Positions 26,501 through 36,545 of a stretch of DNA of 64,000 bases are shown here, in pieces. The position numbers and the translations under genes were made by a program. The DNA lies in NCBI RefSeq assembly GCF_024679245.1, contig NC_090177.1, forward strand, positions 23,633,950-23,697,949. Reading direction: 5' to 3'. The first letter of the stretch is position 1. Each line of letters opens with the position of its first letter. This DNA comes from Pseudorasbora parva (lineage: Eukaryota > Chordata > Actinopteri > Cypriniformes > Gobionidae). A model generated the notes under the pieces. That model did not search any database and was not told where the DNA came from. It was given only the letters and a program-made list of their open reading frames with translations.

Positions 26501-28605
26501 AAACAGTAGTCCAGCCAGGAAATTGTCATTTAAAAGTTTTTGTTGCAGCGCTCAGCTGATGTTGATGTTGTCATGTTGAGTTTTGGCTTGAAGCTCCGCC
26601 CTCCACCTATCTACCAATCACGAAGTTAGTAGTGTTTCGGCGTCCAGGGGATACACCGCTCTGCAGTCATTTGAAAGTGATTGCAGTACCAGTTTTGGTC
26701 ACAATCTTACATACACTTCCTTTAAATACACATATAATGTACTGTAAATGTTATAAATCTGAACTTATCTTTTTAGTTACACATTAAAGGGTTAGTTAAC
26801 CCCAAAATAAACATTATTTGATTAATTAATTACTCACCCTCATGTCGTTGGACACCCGTAAGACCTTCGTTCATCTTCGGAACACAAATGAAGATATTTT
26901 TGTTGAAAGCTGATGGCTGAGAAAGGCTTCAGAAAGGCCTCCATTGGCATTGAGTACATTTCCACTGACCCAATCACAAGACCCATAAAAGGCACTAAAG
27001 ACGTCGATACAAAGTCCATCTCACTACAGTGGCTGTACAATAATTTTACAATGCGACAAAAATAGTTATTGTGTGCACAAAAATCAAAATAACGACTTTA
27101 TCCACGAAGTTATTGATGTGAAATGAACGCATGTGCGAGAATATGACGCAGCTCCACCGTTCAGATACATGACCCGGAAGCGAAGAGGAGCACTGCTATC
27201 GCGCGAGTTCACGTTCGAGACCTACACAGAAGACAATAACTTGGCGGATAATAGGGATGGGACGATACACTTAAACTCACGATACGATGCACCTCGATAT
27301 GCCAGGGTTACGATACGATACGTCACGATACGATATCAAATTTTTTTTTTTTACCACCAAAGTAATGTACTTAAACGAATGGTAGGATTTTTCTCTTTTT
27401 TTGCATTTTGGTTCTATGTTGTTTAAAAAAAAAGAAGAATTTTTAGAAGTCCGCGACCACATCTTAAACAGGGGTGCCAATAATTGTGGAGGGCATTGTA
27501 GGGATGTCAATCGATTAAAATATTGAATCGCGATTAACTGCATGATTGTCATGAGTTAACTCGATTTTAAATCGCACCTTTTTAGCAATTGTAAATGTAT
27601 CATAAATTAAGTTTAAATTAAGTTTTTAATACTCTAATCAACATAGGTATGGACAAATATGCATGCTTTATGCAAATGTACATTTATTATTAGTGAAACC
27701 ATACTTATTCAATAATAATCAATACAGTATGAAGACTAGACATATCAAAGGTCATAGATATGTTTATCTAAGAAATTGTTCTCTTAAGCCTAAACTTAAA
27801 AATAATGAGTAAGTAACTGTTAGTGATTTCTCTCATTTTAAGAATATAAAGGGAGTTTTTACACTGGCAGTTTAATTCAGAACAGGGCAAAGTTCGTATG
27901 AAAAATTGTTAATGTGTACCAGTGAGCGAACCAGAACCACACCATACCTGGAGGAGGTCCATATTACACGAGTAGGAATATAGTGCGGCCCCTTTAAGAG
28001 ATCCGCATTTCCTGTTGAACTGCCGGTATTTTGCGCGTGCGCGCCGAACTGGGCCGCGATTCACGTGGACAGTGTGAAGAACACGGACTCGGGAGCGCGC
28101 TTGTTCAGGAAAGTAACCTGTGCATTCGTTTTAGCCGATTGTAATGTATTTAGTTCAATAAAACCTGTAAGCGGGGTGATGGTGTTAATGATTTACCTCA
28201 GACATGAGCGAGTGAGCTGCAGTGCATAGCGCTCAGACTGCAGAGAATGTGCTCAGTGAAAAAACGCCCTTTTCTTTCTGGAGTCTAATAAAAGTTAAAC
28301 AGAAAATATGGTAGTTTATGTAGGCAATAGGGCTGGGATAAACGATTATTTTTTAAACGATTAATCTAGCGATTATTTTTTCGATGCATCGATTAATCTA
28401 ACGATTAATTTTTCCTGTCCGATTCGGTTACGATTCGATTCGATTACCGATTATCTCCCCATTAATTGCCTAATAGCAATTTATACATGTTGATTTAATT
28501 TTCTGAATGAAAAAACGAATTCCTTAACATTGCAATATATGTTTATTGCTCTTAAAATTCCAAAGTAAGACTATACAATGCATTCAATAAAACCTTCAAA
28601 ACATA

Positions 28606-28666
<61 letters not shown>

Positions 28667-31600
28667 TAAATAAGTATTAACCAACAACAAAGAAACATAT
28701 TATACGATATATATTATATTTTCTATGTATGCAACTCAGCCTACAGGCTATGCCCATCGATTAAATATCAACAAGTTGGTTAATCAAATCCGGGGACACA
28801 CTGCAAGCGTGAGCGTCTCGGCTGCGTGGCGTGTCCGTTTTTGTTTCGGCTCCCATGTTAACAGGTTGGAGTTTGCACACTGACTGTGACGCGCGGAAAA
28901 CGCGTGCATGCTGGAAATAGAAGAGCGCCTATTTTTCACGTGTGTTGGGAGCGTCTCCAGGCAAAATAGAATAGGAAAAGATGTTTATATATAATTTTGA
29001 CACGAATACATATTATTAAATTACATTTTCATGTTTGAAAGTCTGTAGGTTTACATAAATGCAGATATAGGCCTAATTGTAATAATAAAAAACGTCAATT
29101 ATCGATTTTGAAATATTGCAACTGTCAATACAGAACGAAATATTCTGTAGCCTAGTATTTGCCGTCAATACCATAGATATGTGGCTACTCCCGACGTTTT
29201 CTTTGCTGTATCAGTAGGCTATTTCTGTTTAACATTAGGAATAGGGCTTCCCTCCGCATCAATAGCAGCAGCAGCGCCGCGTCAGACACGCTAGTAGTTT
29301 GCACGCTTCTAGTGTGCAAAGGCAGAGAAAACGCCACGCAGCCCCGTGGCTGACCCGCAACAGAAACGCCACGCGCATCCGCGGCATGACAGTGAAAAAA
29401 GTTACATGTAGAGTGCATTATGGGCGCCAATATTCCGTTTAAAACCGGAATAGTCCTGGGATGAAACTGCTCGCTTAGAGGATGGATACCCTCGGTCACA
29501 TCAGCGCGATTAGACATTGAACATTTTAAATTTAAAACAGCTTATTATGTAGGTAACGTAGCCAATGTATCCGATGCTTTCACTTGATGCAAACGTTTGT
29601 TTTTGTGATTAAAATACATCAAATATTACCAAAACATCTGTCTTCCTGTGTGCAGAAATTTGTTTATGTAGCCGTGACAACAAAACGCGTGCGCGCCTGG
29701 AGCAGGCGCTCTTAACACAGACGCGCATGCCTGTGATGCTCCGTGCGCAACGCGCGCCAACCCGCATAGACTGTGGCCAACCCGCAAGCCTTGCACTTCT
29801 GAAAGTCTGAGGAGCCACTCGTGTTGCTACCATAGATATACATAATAAATAATATACTTAATTACATAATATACTTTATTATGTACATCTATGGTTGCTA
29901 CTACTCTCCGGCGCCGCCATCTTTATTTTGAATCTGACGAATCGACGCGCATATTTTGCGTCGACGTATTTTTTGCGTCGACGTCATCGATGACGTCGAC
30001 GCGTTGTCCCAGCCCTAGTAGGCAATAACTGCATTTTTGGTTTAGAATATTAATGCTAATGTCAACCCTTTTCTTTCCCTATTAATGTTTGCTGCTGCAC
30101 CCCAACCTCATTCTACGCAAATCATGCAGCAGTGCCATCTATCGCGATACATTTTTTTCGACCTCGATGCGTTTCGTCACGTTTTGTATCGCGATATTTT
30201 GTCAAACGATATTTCGTCCCATTCCTAGCGGATAAAGTCATTATTTAGATTTTTTTTGCGCACAAAAACTATTTGTCGCATTGTAAAATTATTGTACAGC
30301 CACTGTAGTGAGATGAACTTTGTATCGATGTGTTTAGTGCCTTCATGGGTCTTGTGAGTGGAAATATACTGAATGCCAATGGAGGCCTATCTGAAGCCTT
30401 TCTCAGCCATCAGCTTTCAACAAAAATATCTTCATTTGTGTTCCGAAGATGAACGAAGGTGTTACGGGTGTCCAACGACATGAGGGTGAGTAATTAATGA
30501 AATAATTTTTGGGTGAACAAACCCTTTAATGTATTCTGTCTAGCTAAGATATAGCCTAGTCTACATCACGTTAACAATTTCCAGTGAATTATATGCAAAG
30601 GTAAAATTCTGTCAATTCTGTATTTCAAAAGGAATCTGTGCAATTTGGAATTTCCTGTGATGGCGAATGATTTCCTCATGCAGAGTCTGCATGAGGTTCA
30701 AGTTGGTCATGTGAATTTGCCACACTGACCAACAGAAAGTTGCTTGGTTTAGTAACTTTGTTACTAAATTTGTGCTTCATGAATTCTGCATATAGACACA
30801 CAAAGCCTTCCTTCCTACCTAGTTTTTAAATTTATTGTCACAATTTATTCCTGTTTTAGTCGCAATCTGGAGGCCTATATTTCAGTGAGTTCCAGATGTG
30901 TCTCAACTAGGTCTATTATGCAGTCTCATATGTCCTATATGAAAATGAAAAGGAACATTGTGACAGGTATTCATCTTCTCAGTCTCTTTCAGATGAAGTG
31001 GTGTTTACTGATCCGCCTCAGATTTGTTACCGAAAGTGTTTACCAGTTTCTCCACTTAAAATTTCACTGTTGATATTGTGGCTCACACGCAGCAACGTCA
31101 AGAGGGAGGATACTACGTGTGTTGGTGCGTTTGAATCAACATTACTTAATCCCCCCTGCTTTCTATGATTTTGTCACTATTTATGGGTATTTTGAGGTTT
31201 ATTCGTCTCCATTTGAAGAAAAATGCTGTTTTTAAATGTATTTATTTATAGCATAAGGTCACAAAGAGAGTGAGGATGATGAGGAGCTGTGGATGTGGGG
31301 TGTGTGCTTTTGTTTACTGCATTGGCACGGCTCAGTGTGTGCAAACTGGGTGATGAAATGAATAAATAAAAAATGTGGGACTGAAAGTTGTGCCTTGGCA
31401 CGCTGACCTAAAATCCAGTGAAGACTCGCCATGTTTCCCGTGGGATTAATCCAGTGTGGCATACAGAGTGTAGCGCAGCCTGTAAGGATTATATGTACTG
31501 GACTTGGGCTCCCGCTGCCCTACTTTTCATTAAAATATATAGAGAGAGCGGGAGAGAGATTGCATGAATGCCTGGACAGATGGAGTGGGGGTTTGATTAA

Positions 31601-34600
31601 ACAGTGCACCAAGTACTGGGAAATGCTACAACTTTTTCTTTCAATGCACAGACAGTTGTAATTTACTGGTTTTCATGATACTGTTGCAGGGATATTTCAC
31701 TTGAATGCATGTCGCTATATTAATAATCATGTTTTGCGCTTTTTTTATTTGACCCATGAGCTTATAAAGTCTAAGAGGATTGTTTGTTTCCTCTTGTATT
31801 TTCCTCCCAGCCTCATCATATTCTCATATTCACAGCCCTAAACACACAACGATGGTGCAGTTCCTGAGAGAAATATCTTTGGTTGCCCCTGAGCTGCAGA
31901 AGCTGCTGAAATATAAATGAGACACTTAATGGCTGAGGCTGTATCGAGCTAGTGTTTACAGGGATCCCAGGATTGTGTGTCACGGGGCTTCTGGCTTCGA
32001 TCTCAGGAAGTCCTCTTGCCACTTTCCCAATCTCGATTCATAAATGCCACGGGGTGTCTGTGTGTCACACTGGATGTGTTTGTTGCCTTGACTGTGGCCC
32101 ATATTCCCTGGCAGGACCCCCATATGTGATCCTCCTTCAAGACATTAAAAATGCTCAGTCACATTTTTTTATACATAAAAATAAATGGCTATACACCATA
32201 CTACAGTCTTGGACAGATGGTTGTACTCTGTATTTTCTAAATATTTGGGAGAAAAAAAACATTCCTGTCTCCATTCTGAATATTTCACACAATTGTCTTG
32301 CATGGGATGTTCACATAAAAACTAAAGATTCACAGATGTACTGGCAAATAATTGGTATCGGCCAATAAAAGCTTTTATTTTCACTATCGTCAATGATCAG
32401 GGCTGATGGTATCTTGTCAATAAAAAAAAAAATGTCCGACTGCAACTCAAACTGTGTTCATGTGTGAATAAATGATCTCATGTTGGCATCATTTATGACA
32501 AGTTAACGCGACAGGAGTGCATTAGCCCCTATGAATCACCTGTGGTTCAAGCCAGTGTTGCCAGGTCTGCAGTTTTTCCACACTAAACTTTATTTGTAGC
32601 GCACCTATCATCCAATAATGGCAAATAGCACTGTGCTTTGTTACTTCTAAAAAGAAACAGTGTCATCTTTCAAAATCTGCCCACTAAATTCAAACAATAA
32701 ATGCTGCTTTGACGTTCTTAAATGTGACGTGATAGCTCGCTGTAGTGTCTCAGTTCAAGCGGCAGCACGGAGCGCGAGTCATCACTTCCACTTTTATACA
32801 AGTTATATCTCGAAAAACATGCATGAATATCAAAAGGTATGTTGAAAGATACACTGCAATTTACCGAAATCTGTATTATGACTCATGTAATCCCTCAATC
32901 AGTTTTTCCACCACTAAAAGACGTCAATACAGCGTGTAAACGGTAGGTCACGTAACATTGTATTTGGCCTACCTCCGGAAAGTCATCCGTTATATATTTA
33001 AAAGCAATAAAGAAACACTAGAGAGGCGCTTACTTACTGTTCATTATATGCTTAAACATGCTATACTGCGCCTCATAAACACAACCAAGCCTAGAAGAAA
33101 AAAACATGGAACCACCCCTTTAATGCTGAAAAAAACTATTTGGGGGCAGATATACAAATTTAAAATTTCTGAAAAAGCAGACCAAAAATATTGATCAATC
33201 ATCCTGTACTGCATAGGTTTTAGTCCAATAAAAAGCCCCCTGTTCCCTAAAATCCAGGACACACCAAGCCAACGGACGGCCGTCGTGTGTTCTGCACCGT
33301 TTACTCTAGTCGGACGGCATCAGGTTTTTTGGGCTAATACAGCATGTTGAATCTGTGTCGTTGGTAAAAGAAAACTCTGACTGGCTGTTCAGCTTAGAGT
33401 CAGTGCATGAGAACAAAAGCAAAAGTGATGAAAACGAACAAAGAAGTCAAGCTGGTACAGACAGAAGACCCAAGAATTCGAAGGCACAAATATTTTCATA
33501 ATAACGAGCCGACTGGAATGAAGAAAGTGATAAGCATGACTGATATAAAAAATGTTAAGCAAGCACTTTTGAATGACAAATATAGACTATTGATACCTGC
33601 TGAAATAGACAGTTATTTACTTGCAAGTGCCAGTTGACCGTCACCATTAGTATTTTGGTGTTGGTCAAGACGCAGTCGACGAGAGGCGACAACAGTCAAC
33701 TTTCGTCATTGTAGTTCTTTGACGTCGGCTTGGTGTGTCCCAGGCTTAATACCACCTGCCTCCAAGGCTCCAAACATGACTCTGACTCTGTAACTAAAGC
33801 CTCCATTTCACTGAAAGAAAAGAAACAACACTCTTGTTATGTCCATCCCTAATTTCCTGTTTCAATAGGAAATCGGGGTGTTTTTTCCCCACACTTGTAT
33901 GGATTTAGTCCGTATTTATGCAGGTAGGGGAGATATCTGATTAATGATTGAAACTGAAATGGCTTTTGGAATAAAAAAATGCATCAACATAAAACCTTTG
34001 CTTGTTTTTTATTTGTGGTGGTGTTTTTTTTATTAATTTTTTTTTTTTTTATCAAAGCATTTAGTAGTTCAACAAATCTTTCGCACTAACCCCCCCCCCC
34101 CAGGTTTTCATTTGACTGACTCTTGCAGAATGCGGAAACCACTTGTTCTCAGCTAAATAATTGAATATGTCAGATCAGAGTCATATTTCTAAAACTATTT
34201 TATCCTACTTGCCATATTGAATAGAAAGGCACTCTCTGTCATTTGAGGCAATTACGCACTAGATGTGAAGGGAAGCAGATGTTAGAACATGATGTGATCT
34301 ATCATCTGTGATGGATAACACCTTCCAATCTAGTAATAGCCATTTGAAACATTTGATTAACAATAAGAGTCAAAAATAGCGAGCTATTACTGCTGTGAAA
34401 TGGGCAACTGTTATTCTGCATCTCAAAGTGTGAGTCATCCTTTATTTAACATTCAGAAAAGCTATCCATTATGCATCATAATTACTGTTAAGAGACTTGA
34501 AGAACAATGACCTTAGAAATGCTGGAACGTGCAGTAATGGGCTCTTAGCTGCAGCATTTTAAACTTACAGGTTTTTTGTGTGCATTTCTTTTCAGATGTG

Positions 34601-35650
34601 TTGATGGACTCCACGACGGCAACAGCAGAGCTGGGCTGGACGATATATCCATCATTGGGGGTGAGCCTCATTGAAATAATTTAGATGATCAGACCTAGCA
34701 TAAATGAATAATTCAGTGCACAAATTCAGCATGACTCATGTGGTGCAGAAATAGAAGTTGAAAGAATTCCAAATTAGATAAATTTTAAATCAAATCATGC
34801 GGTTTGTCTCACTTCTGCACATTTTTACCTAAGATGCCATAATGTCTGTAATGGTGTGAAACCGGAATGAATGTTGTATAAATATGCAAATAACTGGAAA
34901 AACATGCTTTTCTATTAGCTGTATACGTTGCATATTCAAAATTAGTATCTGTTCTGTGGTTCCAGTGGGAAGAGGTGAGTGGCTACGACGAGAACATGAA
35001 CACCATCCGCACCTACCAAGTTTGCAATGTCTTCGACGCCAACCAGAACAACTGGGTACGCAGCAAATACATCCGGCGGCGGGGTGCCCAGCGGATCCAC
35101 GTGGAGATGAAGTTCTCTGTGCGAGACTGCAGCAGCATCCCGAAAGTCCCTGGCTCTTGCAAGGAGACTTTTAATCTGTACTACTTCGAATCAGACTCTG
35201 ACGTAGCCACCAAGGTGTATCCCGCCTGGATGGAGAACCCTTGGGTCAAGGTGGACACCATTGCGGCCGATGAGAGTTTCTCCCAGGTGGACCTGGGCGT
35301 CGGTATGATGAAGATCAACACGGAAGTACGCAGCTTTGGGCCAGTGTCCCGTAATGGCTTCTACTTGGCCTTTCAGGATTATGGAGCCTGCATGTCACTT
35401 ATCGCCGTAAAGGTTTTCTATCGCAAATGCCCCAGAATTATTCGGAATGGGGCTGTCTTTCAGGAGACCTTGTCAGGTGCGGAAAGCACCTCTCTGGTGT
35501 CCGCCCGAGGTACTTGTGTACCTAATGGAGAGGAAGTGGATGTGCCCATTAAACTGTACTGCAATGGAGATGGGGAGTGGCTGGTACCCATAGGGCGGTG
35601 CGTGTGCAAGGCTGGGTACGAGTCTGTGGACAACGGGACTGTGTGTAAAG
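11422..35650 (+). CDS. ephb2: EphB2 receptor tyrosine kinase, 5' part (exons 1-3)
   Basis: Joined exons 11422-11521, 34596-34660 and 34966-35650 encode the first 283 codons plus one nt. They give a signal peptide, then the N-terminal ephrin-binding jellyroll domain (residues about 39-225), then the start of the cysteine-rich region. Near-invariant EphB2 phrases are present: [59 protein letters not shown] and [14 protein letters not shown]. The four domain cysteines (YQVC, RDCSS, GSCKE, GACMS) are kept. EphB2 binds B-type ephrins and signals in axon guidance, synapse formation and cell sorting. Fibronectin, transmembrane, kinase, SAM and PDZ-tail exons lie beyond 64000. Starts at 11449 or 11470 are possible alternatives to 11422. 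The a or b paralogue cannot be decided. Confidence 0.96.
11797..12036. mobile_element. Angel-like MITE half
   Basis: Starts TTAAAGGGATTGTT, then ATGAAATTCTGTCATAATTT and ACTCACCCTCA, the standard left end. The right side runs CTTTTGTGTTCCACAGAAGA and lacks a clear terminal TTTAA. Confidence 0.7.
12037..13504. other. ephb2 intron 1, nothing recognised
   Basis: Apparently unique AT-rich sequence with no repeat or coding signature that I can name. Confidence 0.4.
13505..13625 (+). repeat. Direct repeat unit A (partner at 16376-16490)
   Basis: Shares TTCTGACCCATA, GTATATCACTACA, ATCTTTGATATCAAAAATAC and an ATACATACA tail with 16376-16490, in the same order and orientation, about 2.9 kb apart. 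Confidence 0.65.
14440..14700. mobile_element. Fragment resembling a dispersed fish repeat (CTGTGTTTACATGACA)
   Basis: CTGTGTTTACATGACACTTT followed by AAACCTTTGAAAA, GGAGTTTCAAAGTGC and a TTTGAAAACGGTGACATC. This is a layout that I associate with a common cyprinid MITE. Ends are not resolved. Confidence 0.35.
14809..15250. mobile_element. Fold-back family B, partial copy
   Basis: Starts TTAAAGGGTTAGTTCACCCA and follows the left arm of the full copy at 41941-42645 (CTGTTCATCATCGGAACACA, TGTCCATGTCCAGAAAGGGA). It ends just past the palindrome centre. Confidence 0.75.
15251..16375. other. ephb2 intron 1, apparently unique
   Basis: Includes a block of higher GC content at about 15400-15620 with no recognisable reading frame. 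Nothing else stands out. Confidence 0.4.
16376..16490 (+). repeat. Direct repeat unit B (partner at 13505-13625)
   Basis: Second copy of the TTCTGACCCATA / ATCTTTGATATCAAAAATAC block. It is probably two fragments of one old dispersed repeat. Confidence 0.65.
17045..17491. mobile_element. 447-bp MITE with TATGGCTTGTTTCCAC ends
   Basis: The first 16 bp are repeated exactly and inverted at the right end (GTGGAAACAAGCCATA). TGCGGTACGGTATGG and TGAACCGTAACGG extend the pairing inward. A TA target duplication is possible. No coding capacity. Confidence 0.85.
17620..17830. other. Possible non-coding regulatory block in ephb2 intron 1
   Basis: Non-repetitive sequence with an octamer-like ATTTGCAAAT near 17777 and TAATTT motifs. 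It looks like neither transposon nor simple repeat. Judged on appearance only. Confidence 0.2.
18831..19990. mobile_element. Unclassified dispersed repeat hosting a MITE
   Basis: TTGAAGCTTTCGCACCTCGA at the left and CTGAAAGCTTCAAC at the right look like opposed ends. The left phrase belongs to a repeat that I recall as common in zebrafish-like genomes. It is interrupted by the element at 19098-19624. Confidence 0.4.
19098..19624. mobile_element. 527-bp MITE carrying a RecQ-like helicase fragment, copy 1
   Basis: Ends TAGCCTAGAAATCTAG and TTGTCAGGCTA, flanked by an exact 9-bp duplication, GAGATCCAC (19089-19097 and 19625-19633). Inside, on the plus strand (19273-19500), is a reading frame with [15 protein letters not shown] and [13 protein letters not shown]. 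This matches the Q-motif to Walker-A region of RecQ-type helicases, but with Glu where the Walker-A Lys should be. The class of transposon is not clear to me. Confidence 0.8.
20650..21658. mobile_element. hAT element remnant, 8-bp duplication GTGCCAAT
   Basis: 1009 bp from TAGGGGTGTCC to GCAGCCCTA, flanked by GTGCCAAT at 20642-20649 and 21659-21666. On the plus strand near 20868-20945 one frame reads [16 protein letters not shown] then KYCNAVL, which is a BED zinc finger as in hAT transposases. The rest of the transposase is missing. Confidence 0.92.
20868..20945 (+). pseudogene. BED zinc-finger remnant of a hAT transposase
   Basis: W..F followed by C-x-x-C in one frame. The frame breaks just after LTAFF, where TTTTTCAGGCTATAAGTTGC begins unrelated repeat sequence. 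The His pair of the finger is lost. Confidence 0.7.
22471..22554. mobile_element. 84-bp palindromic MITE (TATAGCTCTGG / CCAGAGCTGTA)
   Basis: Opposed ends AGCTCTGGAAAAAATTAAGA and the inverse, CTTAAATTTTTTTCTCCAGAGC. A short self-complementary repeat of a type common in fish genomes. Nested in 20633-22685. Confidence 0.75.
23013..24468. other. ephb2 intron 1, apparently unique
   Basis: No transposon ends or coding signature recognised. Includes a mixed-composition stretch at about 23220-23480. Confidence 0.4.
24469..25153. mobile_element. Angel-like fold-back MITE with internal repeat
   Basis: Starts AGGGATATTTCACCCAAAAT and ends GGTGAACCATCTCTTTAAA. The dispersed repeat at 24574-24727 sits in the left arm. 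Confidence 0.7.
24574..24727 (+). mobile_element. Dispersed repeat (GCATTTGGCAGACGC family), longer copy
   Basis: CATTTATGCATTTGGCAGAC, CCAAAGCGACTTACATTGCA and, near the end, GAATCAAACCCCTGACC and GTTGAGCTACAGG. The last words resemble the inverse of a tRNA-derived promoter, so it may be SINE-related. Confidence 0.65.
25154..26783. other. ephb2 intron 1, apparently unique
   Basis: AT-rich, with a T9 tract near 25552. Nothing that I can assign. Confidence 0.4.
28610..28664. repeat. (CA)n microsatellite
   Basis: About 27 units of CA within the inner hAT element. Confidence 0.97.
29831..29893. mobile_element. 63-bp mini-MITE with 8-bp duplication GTTGCTAC
   Basis: Almost a pure palindrome: CATAGATATACATAATAAA against TTTATTATGTACATCTATG. 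GTTGCTAC flanks it at 29823-29830 and 29894-29901. The exact border could shift by a few bases because the flank and the end overlap in sequence. Confidence 0.7.
30530..33044. other. ephb2 intron 1, apparently unique
   Basis: No transposon ends recognised. Open frames here (up to 138 codons at 31952) show no family resemblance and no compatible splicing. Confidence 0.4.
33045..33123 (+). mobile_element. Right-end fragment of the GGGGTGGTT MITE
   Basis: TATACTGCGCCTCATAAAC, CCAAGCCTAGAA and GGAACCACCCCTTTAA match the right end of the element at 9857-10370. Confidence 0.8.
33254..33743. mobile_element. 490-bp MITE with GGACACACCAAGCC ends
   Basis: The left end CAGGACACACCAAGCC is mirrored by GGCTTGGTGTGTCCCAG. 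A 76-codon frame inside (33407-33637) has no recognisable domain and may be accidental. Confidence 0.8.
33744..34595. other. End of ephb2 intron 1
   Basis: Includes T-rich tracts at about 34026-34051 and a C11-12 tract at about 34090. The rest is unique sequence leading to the exon 2 acceptor. Confidence 0.4.
34596..34660 (+). CDS. ephb2: ephb2 exon 2 (65 bp)
   Basis: The acceptor is CTTTTCAG and the donor is GGG|GTGAGC. It encodes [20 protein letters not shown]. The 65-bp size and both phases fit the usual Eph receptor exon 2. Confidence 0.95.
34966..35650 (+). CDS. ephb2: ephb2 exon 3: ephrin-binding domain
   Basis: 685 nt between TTCCAG and GTGAGT. It opens [12 protein letters not shown] and ends DNGTVCK plus one nt. 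It covers nearly the whole ligand-binding domain and the first cysteines of the Cys-rich part. Its codon GC content is visibly higher than that of the surrounding introns. Confidence 0.98.
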
Positions 35651-35706
35651 GTGAGTTGCTTATTCAGTAATACTTATAAGGTATATCTTAAATTGATTTT
35701 GTTCTT

Positions 35707-35800
35707 AAAGGGACAGTCCACTAAAAAAATGAAATGGTCATGATGTTCCAAACCCATATTCTGTTATTTGAGGGTTGTTTTCTTTTAAGATAGATCATAG
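35707..35800. mobile_element. Decayed Angel-like left end
   Basis: TTAAAGGGACAGTCCACTAA then GTTCCAAACCC and GAGGGTTGTTTTCTTTTAAG, resembling the MITE left end with losses. Confidence 0.45.
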
Positions 35801-36520
35801 ATAAACAGGCCATCCATTTTTAATTAATTCAAGTAAGTTGAAAAAAAAAAGATAGGAATACTCTTAAGAAATACTATTGTGGAAATACAAAATATTTTTA
35901 ACTTTCAAAATTAGAAGAAAAAAGGAGTTAAGATAAATTTTAGTAAAACCAGACCCAGAGGATAGTACAGACTTTATGGTGGAGCTACTTTTCTTGGGCT
36001 TGATAGTACATAAAATATATAAAAATTAAACTTTTTGTTTAACTAAACTTAAAATAAGAGTTTGAAACCAGATTAGGCTGAGTACTTAATAATTCATAAT
36101 TTCAGTTAAATTGCTCTTTTTAAAGTCTTCCATTCTCCTCTGTGTTTGATCTGGTTTAAATGGCTCACTAAAAAGGAAACTCTTGTTACGTAAATGATAC
36201 ATTTCTAGCAGATTTGACCCTTAAAAATAGCTTTCATCGGTGTAACAGGATGTTGTCAGGTTGATTTAGATGTTACCATATGATGCACATTTTTAGGTAG
36301 CCTGACAATTTTTTTTTTTACAGTGCTGGGTGCCAGCAATGATAAATAAATAATGAATAGACTCAGCTTTAGCCTCAGATTTCTGCACCCACATAAAGCA
36401 CCATGAAATAGAAATGCATCGACAAATTATGAAAAAGCTTGCTTACAGAGTCTTTTTGTCTTTTGATTTATTATTTTATCCAATGACAGAAAAGAAGGAC
36501 CCACTGTCCTTCTTGAATAC
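35801..36520. other. ephb2 intron 3, nothing recognised
   Basis: AT-rich, no element or gene identified. Confidence 0.4.
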
Positions 36521-36545
36521 ACGCAACACACACACACACACACAC
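36521..36545. repeat. (CA)n microsatellite, left half
   Basis: The array is cut by the hAT element starting at 36546 and resumes at 38397-38413. Confidence 0.9.

Larger units (their letters stand above)
28328..30017. mobile_element. Inner hAT-type element, 8-bp duplication GTAGGCAA
   Basis: 1690 bp from TAGGGCTGGGATAAACGATT to GTTGTCCCAGCCCTA, with GTAGGCAA at 28320-28327 and 30018-30025. Holds a (CA)n array and CpG-rich stretches. No intact transposase. Confidence 0.93.
27252..30227. mobile_element. hAT-type element, 8-bp duplication GCGGATAA
   Basis: 2976 bp, TAGGGATGGGACGATACAC at the left and ATTTCGTCCCATTCCTA at the right, flanked by GCGGATAA at 27244-27251 and 30228-30235. Its subterminal region is rich in CGATACGATA words. 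No transposase frame is recognised. A further hAT-like left end (TAGGGATGTCAATCGATTAA) is at 27501. Confidence 0.92.
26784..30529. mobile_element. Fold-back MITE split by nested hAT elements
   Basis: Arms 26784-27251 and 30236-30529 are long inverted repeats: TTAAAGGGTTAGTTAAC against ACCCTTTAA, and GTTGGACACCCGTAAGACC against GTTACGGGTGTCCAACGACA. Removing 27252-30235 restores one continuous palindrome-like element. Confidence 0.88.

Noticed and set aside
29185..29517. 110-codon minus frame in the inner hAT element
   Set aside because: No BED, hAT or other transposase motif. CpG-rich transposon sequence leaves open frames by chance.
31952..32368. 138-codon frame in ephb2 intron 1
   Set aside because: Longest in the region, but it has no family resemblance and AT-driven composition. 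Judged accidental.
33407..33637. 76-codon charged frame inside a MITE
   Set aside because: Lies between the inverted ends of a 490-bp non-autonomous element and matches no transposase motif that I know.
34884..35174. 96-codon plus-strand frame overlapping ephb2 exon 3
   Set aside because: Out-of-frame shadow of exon 3. The EphB2 frame and splice sites account for this sequence.
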